64,000 nt of DNA from Pyropia yezoensis (lineage: Eukaryota > Rhodophyta > Bangiophyceae > Bangiales > Bangiaceae): the NCBI GenBank assembly GCA_009829735.1, contig CM020618.1:39857030-39921029 (forward strand), written 5' to 3'. Position numbers and translations under genes: made by a program. The notes below the pieces were generated by a model. It was not told the origin of the DNA and made no database searches. It saw nothing but the letters and a program-made list of their open reading frames with translations. Below, one piece after another: positions 21,326 to 33,309 of the stretch. Numbering within the stretch: the stretch's first letter is position 1; each line of letters starts with the position of its first letter.

Positions 21326-24300
21326 AATTACAGACTTGGATAACGCCGCGGATCATGCTGACCAAGTTTGATGCTTTGGCAACGAGTCGCAACTGAAGGA
21401 AAGTGACTTCTGAAGCGACTAGCTATATGAAATAGAACTTTAATCAGAAGGGCTCCTAGGACACGCTTTCTGACCGATAAGCCCCCAGACGCCGGAAACG
21501 CCCTTGTCCTTTCTTAGAGCTCTCTGCAAACGAATGGCCTTGGCAAAACCTCCCCGGAAAGAGCTTCTGACAGAAATATAAGTCAAGTTCTGAGAGGAAA
21601 TGGGTAGTGCAGGGTCGGATTCGAGCAGACGTATGGCGGCAGAAGAAAAGAAGCTTTCAAAGAAAAGCCGATGTGACCTCTCTCTGGCAGGAAAGTCGGG
21701 GGCGTGATTGGCTGTTGCTCTCGCAATCGATTGTACAATCCGCTCACTCAAGCAGCAGCTATGATGCCGCTTTCTATGCAACCGTATTGTGCACGGCTGT
21801 GTGGCCTATTCTCCCGTCGTCGGAGTTTATTCAGCGACGGAAAGCCAGCTGCTCGGGGCCTGTCGCTCAGGCCCTGTCATAGCGGTATATGAAACGTCGC
21901 TTTTATGTGTCTAGTACTTGTCGGTGCCGAAAACACGTGGGTCATCGACTGCTCAAGTCACTCACGACAAGGCCATAGCTGCGCACGCCGTCTCCAGCGG
22001 TGCTACCTCTGGGAGGTCACTCTGTTCATCGTGTTTGAGAAAGCGATGCTGGCAACATTGGGCTGACGCAGTGAACCAAAAAGGAAGTGCAGTTTCTCTG
22101 GCCAGATCCACTCATTTAGTAGAAATCTACTTCTCAGTTAAGCACAGTATTTACAAGGCATATGTGACATCGGTGCAGTTGTGACTGGTGTACTAGCGGA
22201 TGTGCATCGCGCACTCATTCGGCCAGGATGCAGCGGGCGAAAGCGACCACGCGCACCAAAGACGGCTCCGAGATGCCTCATCACGATGATTGTACCCTGG
22301 TGGTGCTCTAACAAGGCTCTCGTACTTGTAGTCCCCCCTACATTCACGTACAGCCAGTCAAATTTCTTTAGAGGTGATCTTATGATGTGTATTTGCGGAG
22401 AACTCGCTAATGCGACGTACCATGCACTTCAGTCGGTCGTCGAAGACAGCCCCTATCGCGCCGAAATTGCGCCTTCCAGAGCGGGGCAGGACGAGGTGCG
22501 TCGCGCCCGGATTTCAGCTTCGTATCGCCAATACATGCCCCCCCAAAATCGCAGAAGGCGTCTTGCACTGCCTTTCAGCGTTATTTGCGTATCGCCGCTC
22601 CTGAAAGAAACTCGTTAGAAGTCAATCATCCTGGTGTCTTTCTCTGAGCAGTAAGAGTGCACGCAAGCTCTTGCGCTCAACACGGTATTCGTTCTTCTAT
22701 TAGTGCACTCTGCGCTGACAACATTTCTTAACCAAAGAACGGATCCACGCCATTTCTCTCTTCCCTCACGGGGCTGTGACTTAGCGTGGCTGACTTCTTG
22801 TTCTCCAGCTGACGAACCGCTCAGGGTCACAAAGCTGCTCTTGAGAAAAGGATCATCGTACACTTCTGCGTTTTCTTTAGCGTTCATGGGCGATTTGTTT
22901 CTCATTGTTTTTAAGAGCTAACGTTCCATTCCAGCTTGAAACGGTGCAATTGGAAATTCGTTGATACCATGCACAATTTACGACGTACAAAGTAAAATCT
23001 TAATGAGGTGGCATCAGTACGTGACGGATTGCTCTGGTGCCAGACAACCGAAACTTGCCGTAGTGCGCGTCGAGGCGTAAAGAATATTTTCTGGGCCACC
23101 TCGAAGCGGTCCTGTTTAAGACCGACCGAGCGCGCGCGCACTTAGCGGCTCCTTCCGTATTGCCTTAGCGTATTTCTACTGCCGGGCACACACTCACACA
23201 TCATTTTGACACGCGAGAAACTGAGTTGGATATTCATCGAAACTGGGGGTTGTGAAAGGGGTATTTTGTGTCGGACCTGAAGCTAGATCGGGGGACGTTC
23301 TACGACGTCGCGTGTTTGTCAAATTTGTCATGCGCGGCACACAGCGCAGCCTCTGACACAGGCAGCCACAGCATGTGGCACATCTGAGCGCGGGTCTGGT
23401 CGATGTAGAGCATGGCCATTGGGAGGGTCAAAGGAACTCAGATCGCATCTGCAAGAGGCTATGGATCATTGGATTGCAGAGAAGATGACGATCGGGCGCG
23501 TCTTGTCAGCAAAGTGCCAACGCAGGTTGAGCAATCAAATCAGCACACATTTCACGCCGAACCTCGAGATAGCTTCGAGCAATCGTGTGCTTGACATATT
23601 TTTTCAAGTTGCTGGAAGTGCTCGCGACCAGCAATGAAAGACTGCGACCAGCACTGGAAAGCATGGCTTGGTTATACCGATTCAACTCGATCCGCCTCTT
23701 TCATCCGGAACTCCAATGTTCAGGACTGCACAGAAGTCGTGAGCCCACCAATCGGGACCCGAATAAGTATTCCCCACTGGAACCATCTGGAGTATTTTAC
23801 CGTTTAATTCAACCCGGAACACGGTTCGCGCAGTGGACCCCGAGCGCGGTCAATACGGCCATTGAGGTACTCGAGACCGCGGCAACGTTTAAAGGAATCT
23901 TGCACAGACACCTGCTCCCGAAGGACCTCCGGTTTTATGAAAGGCCTGGGAGACCCTCCCAAGACAGTTTCGAGGTTGCGTCAAAAGTGGTGATGTGCGT
24001 CGCACCTAACCCTTCTTGAAACAGCACCATGCCGTTCTTTCACCTGGGGGAAATGCGGAGGTGCTGTGAGCATAACTAAGGATCAGGTGTTCGCGCACCA
24101 CATTTCTGACGCTATAAACAATTGATTGAGCTCCCTGACTGAGACTCAGACCCACACGCCACAAGAGTGTCTTCCCGCAAGAACGAATAACCGGCTGTGC
24201 AAATTCACTGAGATAGAGTTGTGCAACTAGCTGGTGCTTGCTTGCTTGTTCATAAGCCGCCTCCTAGTGAGGAACATACGCATCGGTGAAAGAGACGCCT

Positions 24301-24706
24301 GCAGCAAAGTACCGTATCTGTGATGTGCATCTATGTATTTTTTGACGACCTCGCAAACTCTTCACCGACCGGCTCATCTCAGCAATTCTGGATCTTTTCG
24401 ACATACTTCGTAAACCAAGTTTTTTCACGCTTCGATGGGCCTCCTTTTTCTGACAACAAAAAAATAGCTGAAATGAGCGTGGCCAGTCTTCTCGTGGGAG
24501 AGACCCAGGAGCACCCAGCTCAAGACAGAGCTGGTGTTGCCTGCCCCCATGCCGCCAACTGATTTTGGAGGGGGTTACGCATCCGGTGCGGCTGCAAGCT
24601 TGGTAATGACGGAGTCAGCATCGGCAGTTCTTCAGACGAACACAGGCCGTACTGCTGCATCATTTGAGCGGCTTTGCAGGATAGTGCACTCCAGGGGCCG
24701 CGCAAT
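21326..24706. other. AT-richer intergenic DNA, no recognised gene
   Basis: Only short frames without family resemblance. The longest (23585-24019, 144 codons) shows no known motif. Confidence 0.4.
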
Positions 24707-25502
24707 GGGTCTTAAACCCTGTCCCTTACGGGAGGCGATTTTTCGTGTTTGGGCGTGTAAACACGTGCTGGCACGGCCGAGCAGGGGTGTGCACGGGGCC
24801 CAAAATTGTGCAAGGGTGCACGATTCCCCCTGTTTACGTGCACAATTCACTGCATTTTGCACCGAAAAGTGCTGCAGGCGCGTGGCGGATAAAGCATGAA
24901 GCCTGCACGCAGCGTGCACTTTCGTGCACAGAGAATGCACTGGAGATTGCTCAACTCGGGAAAAAGAGAGTCGCTCGGCTGCACTGGCGTGCAGAGGCAT
25001 GCCGCTGAGTACGCACTGCAGATGGGGCGCGCGGGTTGCTCTCAAGAAGCACGTCGTTGTAGAGAGCATGAGCGTTTGTACAGGTCGATGCATGGTCGTG
25101 CTAGATTGCACGGGATCTGGTGCAGGGGGGTGTATATTGCAAATACCTTTTCCGTTTCTATGCGGCGTGTCGACGCGAATCGTGCAACCATGTATGCACG
25201 ATTGCACGTTTTTCACGACATGGTCCAGATGACAAAAGGCGATAATTGGCGAAGGAAGCGCCGGCGAGAAAAACGCTCTTCACGCACACCTCGACAAGGT
25301 CGTTCTCATGCTCCTCAAAAAAATGGGATCTCGCCGGCGCTTCCCCTTCTGGAAGGGGGCGTAGCGGGGCAAACGTGCAGTGCATAAACGCAGAAAAGGA
25401 CGTTCTTGGGCCCTCGGGGCCACATTGCAGTGCACGTGCAGCGGGCCGCGCACGCTGTTGCACGTCACATCGGCCGTCTGTAAGGGACAGGGTTTAAGAC
25501 CC
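24707..25502. mobile_element. Non-autonomous TIR element saturated with TGCAC motifs
   Basis: Inverted ends GGGTCTTAAACCCTGTCCC (24707-24725, continuing TTAC) and the exact inverse at 25480-25502, 23 bp perfect. Weaker inverted similarity continues about 20 bp outward on both sides, so the true ends may be near 24680 and 25525; no clean target duplication is seen. The interior holds roughly twenty TGCAC/GTGCA motifs in both orientations. No transposase. Confidence 0.65.
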
Positions 25503-25645
25503 GCTGCGCCGTGGACCGCACACCACGACTGACAGCGTGCACAGTACAGGAAAACGTGTACGGGGATCCATAATCGCAACAGTGCAGTAAGAGCTATCAT
25601 TTTTCGAGCTGTATAAGACTCGCGGCAAAACCAGGACGCACTCAA

Positions 25646-26509
25646 TCACTTCCAACCCCGCTCGGCTGCGTCGATAACAAACTGGGAAACGGCGACTACT
25701 TCGGAGTCAGACAGCTGGCCCAAGTCATACCCAGGCATCACACCCTGTGATGAGATGATGCGAGAGGTCATGGTCTCGCGGTGCAGCAACGGGAGCATAC
25801 GCGACGCATTCCGTTCCGTCAGAAGCTGAACTGAATAGTAGGCAACACACGCACCTGCACGGTGGCAACACCGATTACAGCGCAGCACTCGAACTCGTTA
25901 TGCTAACGTACCTTGCCTGAACGAACGAGACCAGCAACAGACTCGGGAGTAGTGAAGCCGTACTTCGCCAGCTTGTCCGCCTTCAGCGTCTTGCCGCGTG
26001 AGAAGCCGATGATATTGCCGCCTCCAGCGTGACAGCTACGTCCCACATGAGCAGGAACCACAAGATAACCAGAGTACCTGGCACGACCAGTGATACAAAG
26101 CAGGCGATGTCGCTGCATCAAGCAACGCACTCGAGTTAGCGCTCGCAGTACCTCAGAATGCACTGGAATCAAGCGCGGAATGACAAGGCTACACAGCATC
26201 TCCCAGTTAATGAAGCCATAAACCGCCCCACACGACTTACGCAGCGCAGCTGTTCTCGAAAACCGCCTGTCCGTTGTCTAGCGACGCAGCGCTAGCAGGT
26301 GTCACGCAAAGTAAGCTGAGAGCAGCTGCTGCCAGAAGCGTGCGAGCAACAGCTGATGCCCGGTCAGACGAGGCTGCGACCGCGGCCGGCACCACGCGCT
26401 TGCTCGTTGCAAGCAGCCCTCCCCCAAGGCGATTGCCTGGGCTGACTCGGCGAACCGGGAGGGGGACGACTCGCACGAACCCAGGAGCGGAGAAGGTGTT
26501 GTACGCCAT
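25646..26509 (-). CDS. petJ: Cytochrome c6 (plastid lumen), nuclear gene with two introns
   Basis: Soluble haem protein carrying electrons from cytochrome b6f to photosystem I in the thylakoid lumen. Exons on the minus strand are 26509-26241, 26035-25912 and 25744-25646. The introns are 205 bp (GTAAGT...TAG) and 167 bp (GTACGT...CAG). The 163-residue product has a bipartite leader: an Arg-rich stromal part, then a hydrophobic lumen signal (TLLAAAALSLLCV) ending ASA at about residue 74. The mature part begins ASLDNGQAVFENS. The haem motif CAACH is split by intron 1. The axial Met is in GVMPGY, and the end is AERGWK. Length and motifs fit c6, not c6A, since the extra disulfide loop is absent. 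It lies in repeat-rich DNA, away from the other host genes. Confidence 0.92.
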
Positions 26510-27479
26510 GATGAGCCAAAGTGGTCGCAGGGACAACGGGAAGGCGAAGGCGGAGGGGAAAGCAAGGAGAACCCAACTGCGAACCCACCTACGACCGCGC
26601 TGCGGCGGATAAGTACGCTTCACTTGACCTACAGTGGGACTTTCTTGAGACACTCGTAGGCAATCTTTACAAAAGCACTTTCTGGAAAACCTCTCAAAAC
26701 TTGGCCAATCAGTTCTGTCAAATGTTCGCGAATCAGATACGTCAACGGGACCCTCGCTGCGTCTGTGTCAGAGGCTTACAGACACAAAATTGGGCATGGA
26801 GCAATACACAGAGCAGAATGCTGCTGCGACTCTCTTTCCCAATGAGGCTTGATTTTTGTACGGTTCATTCTTGCCTGCATGCTGAGGCCTCAGTTCCGGC
26901 CATTGGGGCCGCCCAGAGCACGCACAACACGCCACCTCGGGAACGCGAAGCCACGATGCGCTCCCATGGAAACAGAATCACGTCCCAATGTCAGATATGG
27001 CATCTAGAACTGCCACGCGGGGTACGCGGCGCGGTCTGGCTGAGCTGAAACTGTCAATATCTGCAATCCGCAATTGTCCGCAGAAACATGCTTCTTACGA
27101 ACTTTGTTTTGGAGCATGAGGACCAAAGCAACAAGTTCTGGCCCTTAAGCGACTTCATCGATTGTGTCAAAATAGGTCCTCGACAAGTCGCACTTTGGTC
27201 ATTTGTGGGATGCAGTCCAAGGATTGAACCGGAATTGGGTTCATCCTAGAAGTTGAACCCACAAAGATCAGTCCACATCTGGGTTCGGAAGCCTTGCTCC
27301 CTATGGCTGTGGAATTCGCCCAAGATGCTTCTGGAGGACGTTACACGGGCGCTGCTAATGGACGAATAGGATGCGAGGCGCTCCGACTCACCCTGGCTCT
27401 TGACGCCGGATTAGGACGTGATCAAACAAGTACAAGATGAATTGACCAAGCCGCATGTTTCTCCAAGTCAAAGGGGTCA
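26510..27479. other. Upstream region of petJ and intergenic DNA
   Basis: No gene seen. The GC-rich segment up to about 26.62 kb probably holds the petJ promoter and leader; CCAAT occurs near 26705 in AT-richer sequence. Confidence 0.4.
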
Positions 27480-27801
27480 GGGCATGTCCACCAATAATGG
27501 CATTCAAAAAACAATGGGTATGTATTCAGAGTGACAAGCGACATGTGCGTCATCAATGACTGCCCAATGAGGTGCGAACATGATTTAGAACCTTGCTCGC
27601 CGCAGGGCTATCGCTCGACCGAAGCCCGGGATCTGGTCGAACGCTGCCTTTCAGGCTATCATGGCCCCGCAAGAATGTGATCTGATTGGCTGTCAGCAGT
27701 AAATAAGTATACGTGAGGAACACAAAGTCCGACTTACATTCAGAACAGTGTTGAAATAAACTGTATCATTATATTCAATATGGACATTGGTGGACGAGCC
27801 C
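27480..27801. mobile_element. PIF/Tourist-like MITE, 322 bp
   Basis: The ends GGGCATGTCCACCAAT and (inverted) GGGCTCGTCCACCAAT match at 14/16 and are flanked by TCA on both sides (27477-27479, 27802-27804), a 3-bp duplication. No coding capacity. Confidence 0.7.
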
Positions 27802-27852
27802 TCAGTGGGGGACCAGAACACAAGCTCAGACAGCTAGCGGCGAATACCATTA

Positions 27853-28177
27853 CGGTATACCCACCCACGTGGACTAACGGGGAGACCAAAACGAGGCCAT
27901 GTAGTGGTTTTCGATATGCAAGTCCTACTTACCTTTCGTCACAACTTGAAAACCATTTCAGCCAATCAGACGCGCGTATCACCACGCGACCGATAGTCTG
28001 CTGACTATCGGTGTGACCCAAACTCGCTGCTTTGGTCACACCGGTAGTCCACGGACCAACGGAGGTCTCCCTGGGCTTCATCTGAATGGCTGTCGCCTTG
28101 TTACAAGAATATGCGATTTCGCTATGTAACGTTACATGATTGTCCATTGTCGCATAGTCACGTTGGTGGATACGCCC
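27853..28177. repeat. MITE-like dispersed repeat family B, copy 1
   Basis: The left end CGGTATACCCACCCACGTGG and the inverted right end GGGCGTATCCACCAACGTG are imperfectly related. TTA and TAA flank the two sides. An inner dyad (GATAGTCTGCTGACTATC) is present. About 230 bp match the inverted copy at 52025-52249. Confidence 0.6.
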
Positions 28178-28652
28178 TAACAGTGCCAGCCAGGTAGGGG
28201 ACTACCGTTCTAAACAGTGTTCAAAAAGTCTAGTTTATCGGGGGCTATGAGAGTGCTTGCAGGGCGAGGCTCTAGACGAGCGGCCAATAGGGAGTGCGCA
28301 GCTTGTACAATGGAGCGGTACAAGCCCAGAGGCACCGTCCGCCGAGACACCTCCACGCGTCGGGCCCGCCCAGATGTGGAAGTGCCGCGCATCCAACGAG
28401 TTTTCGAGATGACGAAGCGGGGGCCAATCGGTTGTGGAATGTTCGTTCGAGGGATCAATTTCTCAAACGTGTAGCATACAACTGTCCCTCAAGCGGAGTT
28501 GCCGGAGCTCTCAAATGCTTGAGTATTTGGCTTGCTAGACAGAAGTCCTTGCGAGCATTAATTAGCCAGCACAGATGTATCCACAGCATGCTTGTTAAGT
28601 ACAAATCCACTGGACGGGGTGTGGCCAGTTTCAGAAGATTGATGAGATCCAC

Positions 28653-28940
28653 TCATCCGGAACCGCGCGATCCGAGGTAAACAAGAATCATACGCCCGCT
28701 CTTACTGCATTGCACGTTCAGCCGCGTTCGGAGGCTCCTGTCACGGCATGTGCGGGAGGAATTCTCTTTATTCTTAGCCCCAGTTTCGTCGAAGTACAAA
28801 ATAGTCTCGCGTCTGTCCCAATACTGTACTTCTTGATGCGTAAGTGAACTCATTTCTCTAAGCCTTACTAGTTGGCCTCGCACACACCGTAGCATAGACG
28901 TCATTCGTTGCGAAATTCGATTTTTACGGGCTTGCCGCAC
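28653..28940 (-). pseudogene. Possible IS630/Tc1-like transposase scrap
   Basis: A 95-codon frame contains ILYFDETGAK, resembling the first catalytic block of IS630/Tc1-type transposases, with basic residues before it. A second trace (LYFDETS) occurs on the minus strand at about 30475-30510. No further catalytic blocks found. Confidence 0.3.
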
Positions 28941-29439
28941 CCTTGACTTATGGCCCCTACATACATGGTTTAAGACCAGGTGCGGCTTGCCCTTTCAGAT
29001 TACCACAATTATTTTGTACTTAGCATCTGTTCTTGCTCTGGAGGGATACTTTGCGTTGATTGCAGTGCTCAGCGCGATTGAATGCGTCGGCCTTCGCTCC
29101 GTCGCGCGACAAGCCCACAGTGCTCTGAAGTACACCCCATAATGAACACTACCATCGTATCCACAACTCACATTAACAATAACAACGAGCAATAGCTGAG
29201 ATAGCATTTGAAACAGTCCTGACAACTGTGTGGGACATTTGACGAAGAATTGCACGATATCTAATTGCTTGTGCTCTTTGCGTCCTTTGCTTGCATTGCT
29301 GCTTGCTGATTGTCCTGGGGACCCGACACCGAAACACATAATCAATTTGTTAACTGCACGGGCACAGCATTGGCTGGACCGCGCTATCAGCTGCTTGACA
29401 ACCCAATCAAGTGGTTGTCAGCCGGGCCAGAACCGTCCG

Positions 29440-29667
29440 CGACTGTTTCTCACTATTTCTTCTCCGAAGGAAGAGATTTTCTACTGGCAGACGCACTTTG
29501 GCGGGAGATCTTGGCCGAACCACTTGTTTTCCCGGAAATGTATAGAAAAGTATAGGCGATTCCAACTTGTGGAGGCACATCGGCGAGAGAGTTGGGTCCC
29601 AGCGGCGTATCTGATTGGCCGAGAGCCCGTCTGAGAGAGCCAGTCTCGGTCGACCAGGACAGCATTC
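29440..29667 (+). repeat. Dispersed repeat R1, copy 1
   Basis: About 220 bp that recur inverted at 51185-51400 at roughly 75-80% identity, including AACAAGTGGTTCGGCCAAGA-type and CGCCGCTGGGACCC-type blocks. No coding sense. Confidence 0.65.
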
Positions 29668-32600
29668 AGAAATCAGCAATATCTTCAAGACCTTTTCCCT
29701 GCTGGACCGATTGATCAAAACCCTAGCAGTTTTTGAAAGACCACCAAAGTCATTCTGCTGTCCGTAGCAAGAAAAACATCAAGATGTGCTCGGCAATTTA
29801 CAAGACACTGGAAGCGGTCTAAAAATAACCCGGTGTGGTTCTCAATTGAAAGATGTTTTATATACATCAAAACAAATGTTGGTGCAACGTCCGACAGATA
29901 ACCTGATGGAGCCAGCGGTGACGTCTTTTCTGCTTTAAAAGCAAGAACATCTCGGCATGAAGGGCAGACCGAAGGCCTCGTAGCAAAACACCCCGCTCAT
30001 TTGTAGGCGGAGCACGGTAGCAAGAATCAACCGAGTATCTGGGTGGATATCTGAGGACGTCTTATCTCTAGCGTGCAAATGTTTGACATTGCCTGACGCT
30101 CGGCGGAGGGCCCACACGTCACGTCCAGTCCGAGTGAAGAGGACATGGAAGGAAGTCGAATTCAACATGTAGCTTGTTCACATCGTCTCTTTTGACGTCA
30201 ACATTTGACTGAACTTGGTAGGGTGGAAGGCATGGGTCGCAACTCGGCCTGGAAGAGCGTGTAGTCACTGTGGACATTTTTTTGGCGCCAGTGATCTTCC
30301 AAGAGACAGAACTGTGTCCCGGGGGCACCCCCTTCTCTCGCCCCGTCTGCTCGCTCGATCTAAGAGCTTGTCACACAGACGGCTACAGAATTCTTCAATT
30401 TACTTTCTTTACATGTCACGTTTTTACATGCTTTTGTCAGCTTTCTAACCCTGCGAGATCACAGCAGGACCTCAATTTTCCTTGAAGTTTCATCAAAGTA
30501 CAGCGGCGAATCTGGTCTTGGGGGCATCTTGGCAGCGGATCCGGTGCCTGATAAAACTTGTTTGGCTGAGCGACTCTCGCAGAGAGTCAGTCTCATTGTG
30601 CAAGGACAGCACTCATCAACACCTGACGCAATACTATTTGGTTCGCGGAAGCGGGACCGGAGATACTGGGCGTGGAAAAATGACAGCTCCAAGGGACGCG
30701 GGACGAGGGCAGCATCAATTTTTACTGAAGAACATCACGTTTGACAGGAGTCTATAGAACGTGATATATTTGTGGAGGGTGAGCAAGTGATCTCTGGGGT
30801 TCGGACCCTGCGAATTAGTTCTGACATACGCGAACCGCGCGCGTACGTCTTAACGTAACAGAGGCCATGAAATGCGTTCTACCAATCAGAGCATCGTCGT
30901 GCTCATACTAAGCGGAAATGCGAAAGGGCCTGAGTATCGGCCTTGGCCACACGTCCTCTGTTTGTGCATTGGGATTTCCAGAATTCAAGGGTATCGAGGT
31001 AGTACCTGTCACCGACGACGTCGACAGGTAAGCCACCAACAAGATATCCTACAGTTTGAACACACATGCATCTTATCAATATGATGAGACGAGGCGAAGT
31101 TTCGATTCGGAGAGGAAGTTTCGGATGGCTCTTGATTGTGACCGACCTGCAGACGACGACCAGTCTGGATTTCTTCCGCATGAAAGCACGCTCAGCAAAG
31201 CAAGGACATCTGAGGTCAGAGCAAACGCTTCTCAATTATAAACAAAAGGCCAGTAACACTCACGAAACATAGGAGAGGGACGCATATGGGCACTTGGGTT
31301 GAGGTTGGCTGGGAGTGAATGGTCGCGTCATACTCTACCATACTCCACTAGATGAGCGAAAGGCCTATCTTTTCCCGTTTGATCTTCAAGGCTTCACGCT
31401 GCTTCGTGGGGTAGCACAACTTATTGCTCGCTATAGACCGTGTTAACTGGTCGGGAGAGCGGACCCGCAAATTTCATCTGCATCATTGCCTCGCACGCCG
31501 TGGCACAGAAATCACCTCGGTGGAGGTGCCGCGGACTGCGGTCGTGTACTTTGTCATGGTAAGGACGTCCTGTGCTGCTCCGGGGTCCGTATGACTGGTT
31601 CTGAGGGTCCCCTGGGCGATACAGGTCTCTTCACCTCGTCCAAACGTGCTCACTAGAGCAGCGGCGCGGCTGATTCAGTATCAGATCACGCTACAATTCA
31701 ATGATCTGTGGTGGTCGGGCACTTACTGCGATGAGCTCCCGTGGACGAAGCTCTGAGAAACACCCGCCATAGCGCGGCAACTGCTTACTAGAAAAGCACT
31801 GGTGCTCTGGGCCTTGCCGCAGGCCTCCCGGGCGTCCTCTGAAGGGGCTCGACGACGTAATCCGAGCTGGGCTCACCACAACGAGCAGTTCTCTCCAGGT
31901 AATATTTTATGAAAAGACTTTAAGTGTCGGTTTAGAATTGCGTCTCATGCCCTTGCGAGACAGTGGAAGGGGTTCGGCAGATACCTCTCGCGGATGGAAA
32001 AACACGCCTTGTATATCTGCCGATTTTGACATTTTGTCTGGATGTACAAGCTGCAGATACCCTCGATTGATACCAAAGGTTGCCAAGTGTAGATGCTCAA
32101 AACAAGCGTATTGCGCGCATATTACTATAGCGTACTACGGGTGCGCTCTGAAAGATCTCCGAGTGTGCCTGGTACGCATACCCGCACTTGAGCGGGCAAA
32201 ATGTTCGCGAGAGTAGACATGATGCTCGAACGAACGTTCGCCAGGTTCACTGTCGGGCAAAACATATCGGCCATCGCGTGATTACCATCGTTTCTCAGAC
32301 GGATATCAGGTATATTGCGCTCAATTTGGGACTTCATGGCTCTGAGGATGTCTCTTGAGAACCTTCTTTCTGACCATTTTGCCAGCAGGTACGCTTGTGG
32401 TTCGCTACTTGCGTCATTGTTGACAGTACGCTTGCCAGATATCATGGAATAAAAATACGAGAGGAAAGCACTCTCTTTCAGGCGAGTTTAACAAAGTCGC
32501 CTGCTCGCAGTTGACGACACGCTGGTACGCGTTCGCTGATCTTGAAGATCTCTCAATGATCGTACGCTTGACCAAAAGTGGTACGCTTGACAACCCCTGA

Positions 32601-32714
32601 TTGATACATGTGCTGTGCCCTTGGCGAGATACCCTTGACTTGATCAGACCTGCTTTACAGTGCGAACGACGCTCGTTGCGACCGTCGCGCGGTCGCGATC
32701 CTCCCACATATATC
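29668..32714. other. AT-richer intergenic DNA, no recognised gene
   Basis: Short frames only; nothing with a recognisable domain or convincing splice structure was found up to the left end of the large TIR element. Confidence 0.4.
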
Positions 32715-32754
32715 GTCGGGAAAACGTACCACTCGTACTGGGGCTTACTGGGGC
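32715..32754 (+). repeat. Left terminal inverted repeat of the large element
   Basis: 40 bp, inverse of 50293-50332 with one mismatch. Followed by further GTACTGGGGC repeats to about 32765. Confidence 0.9.
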
Positions 32755-33309
32755 GTACTGGGGCTCAGATCGTGTGCTGAGCTCCCCCATCAGCACGGGC
32801 GTGGTGCTGGCGTGCTGAAATTGTGGGCGAATGCGTGCCGAGTCCATAGGAAGGTGGGCTACTACTCTCCGGGCTCTCAGATCCTGGCCGAGACCCGTCT
32901 GTTGGCAGTCAAAGAGCGGGCTACAAGTGGTGGACACAGCAGGAATTTGAGTGCCAGAGGAGAAATCACCGCTGCGCCTGACCCGTCTGTCACACTTCGC
33001 AGCACACACGTGGGCCGCGCCGATCCAGAGCCTTCCCTCCGTGCACTGCGTAGATTTGCCTGTCGCCGACAGCAGGACTTGTCACGCGTCGACGACGCGA
33101 TCCGCTGTGAACCAGCTCGGGAGGGTGGTCTTGGCCAACGGGGCATCCTTCGCTCGTTGCGTGGTGCCTTTCCCCTCTCGCGGGCCCGTTCCCGAAACCC
33201 CCCTCCCCTACTCGCAGCCCCGCCCCCCGGCGCGGCGCTCTGGACGAGCCCAGGCACGAGGGCCCGTCACCCGCACGGGGCCCACCCCGACCACCCCTTG
33301 CATGCCAGC

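Noticed and set aside
24896..25387. 163-codon + strand ORF
   Set aside because: It lies wholly inside the TGCAC-rich TIR element and shows no domain; chance frame.
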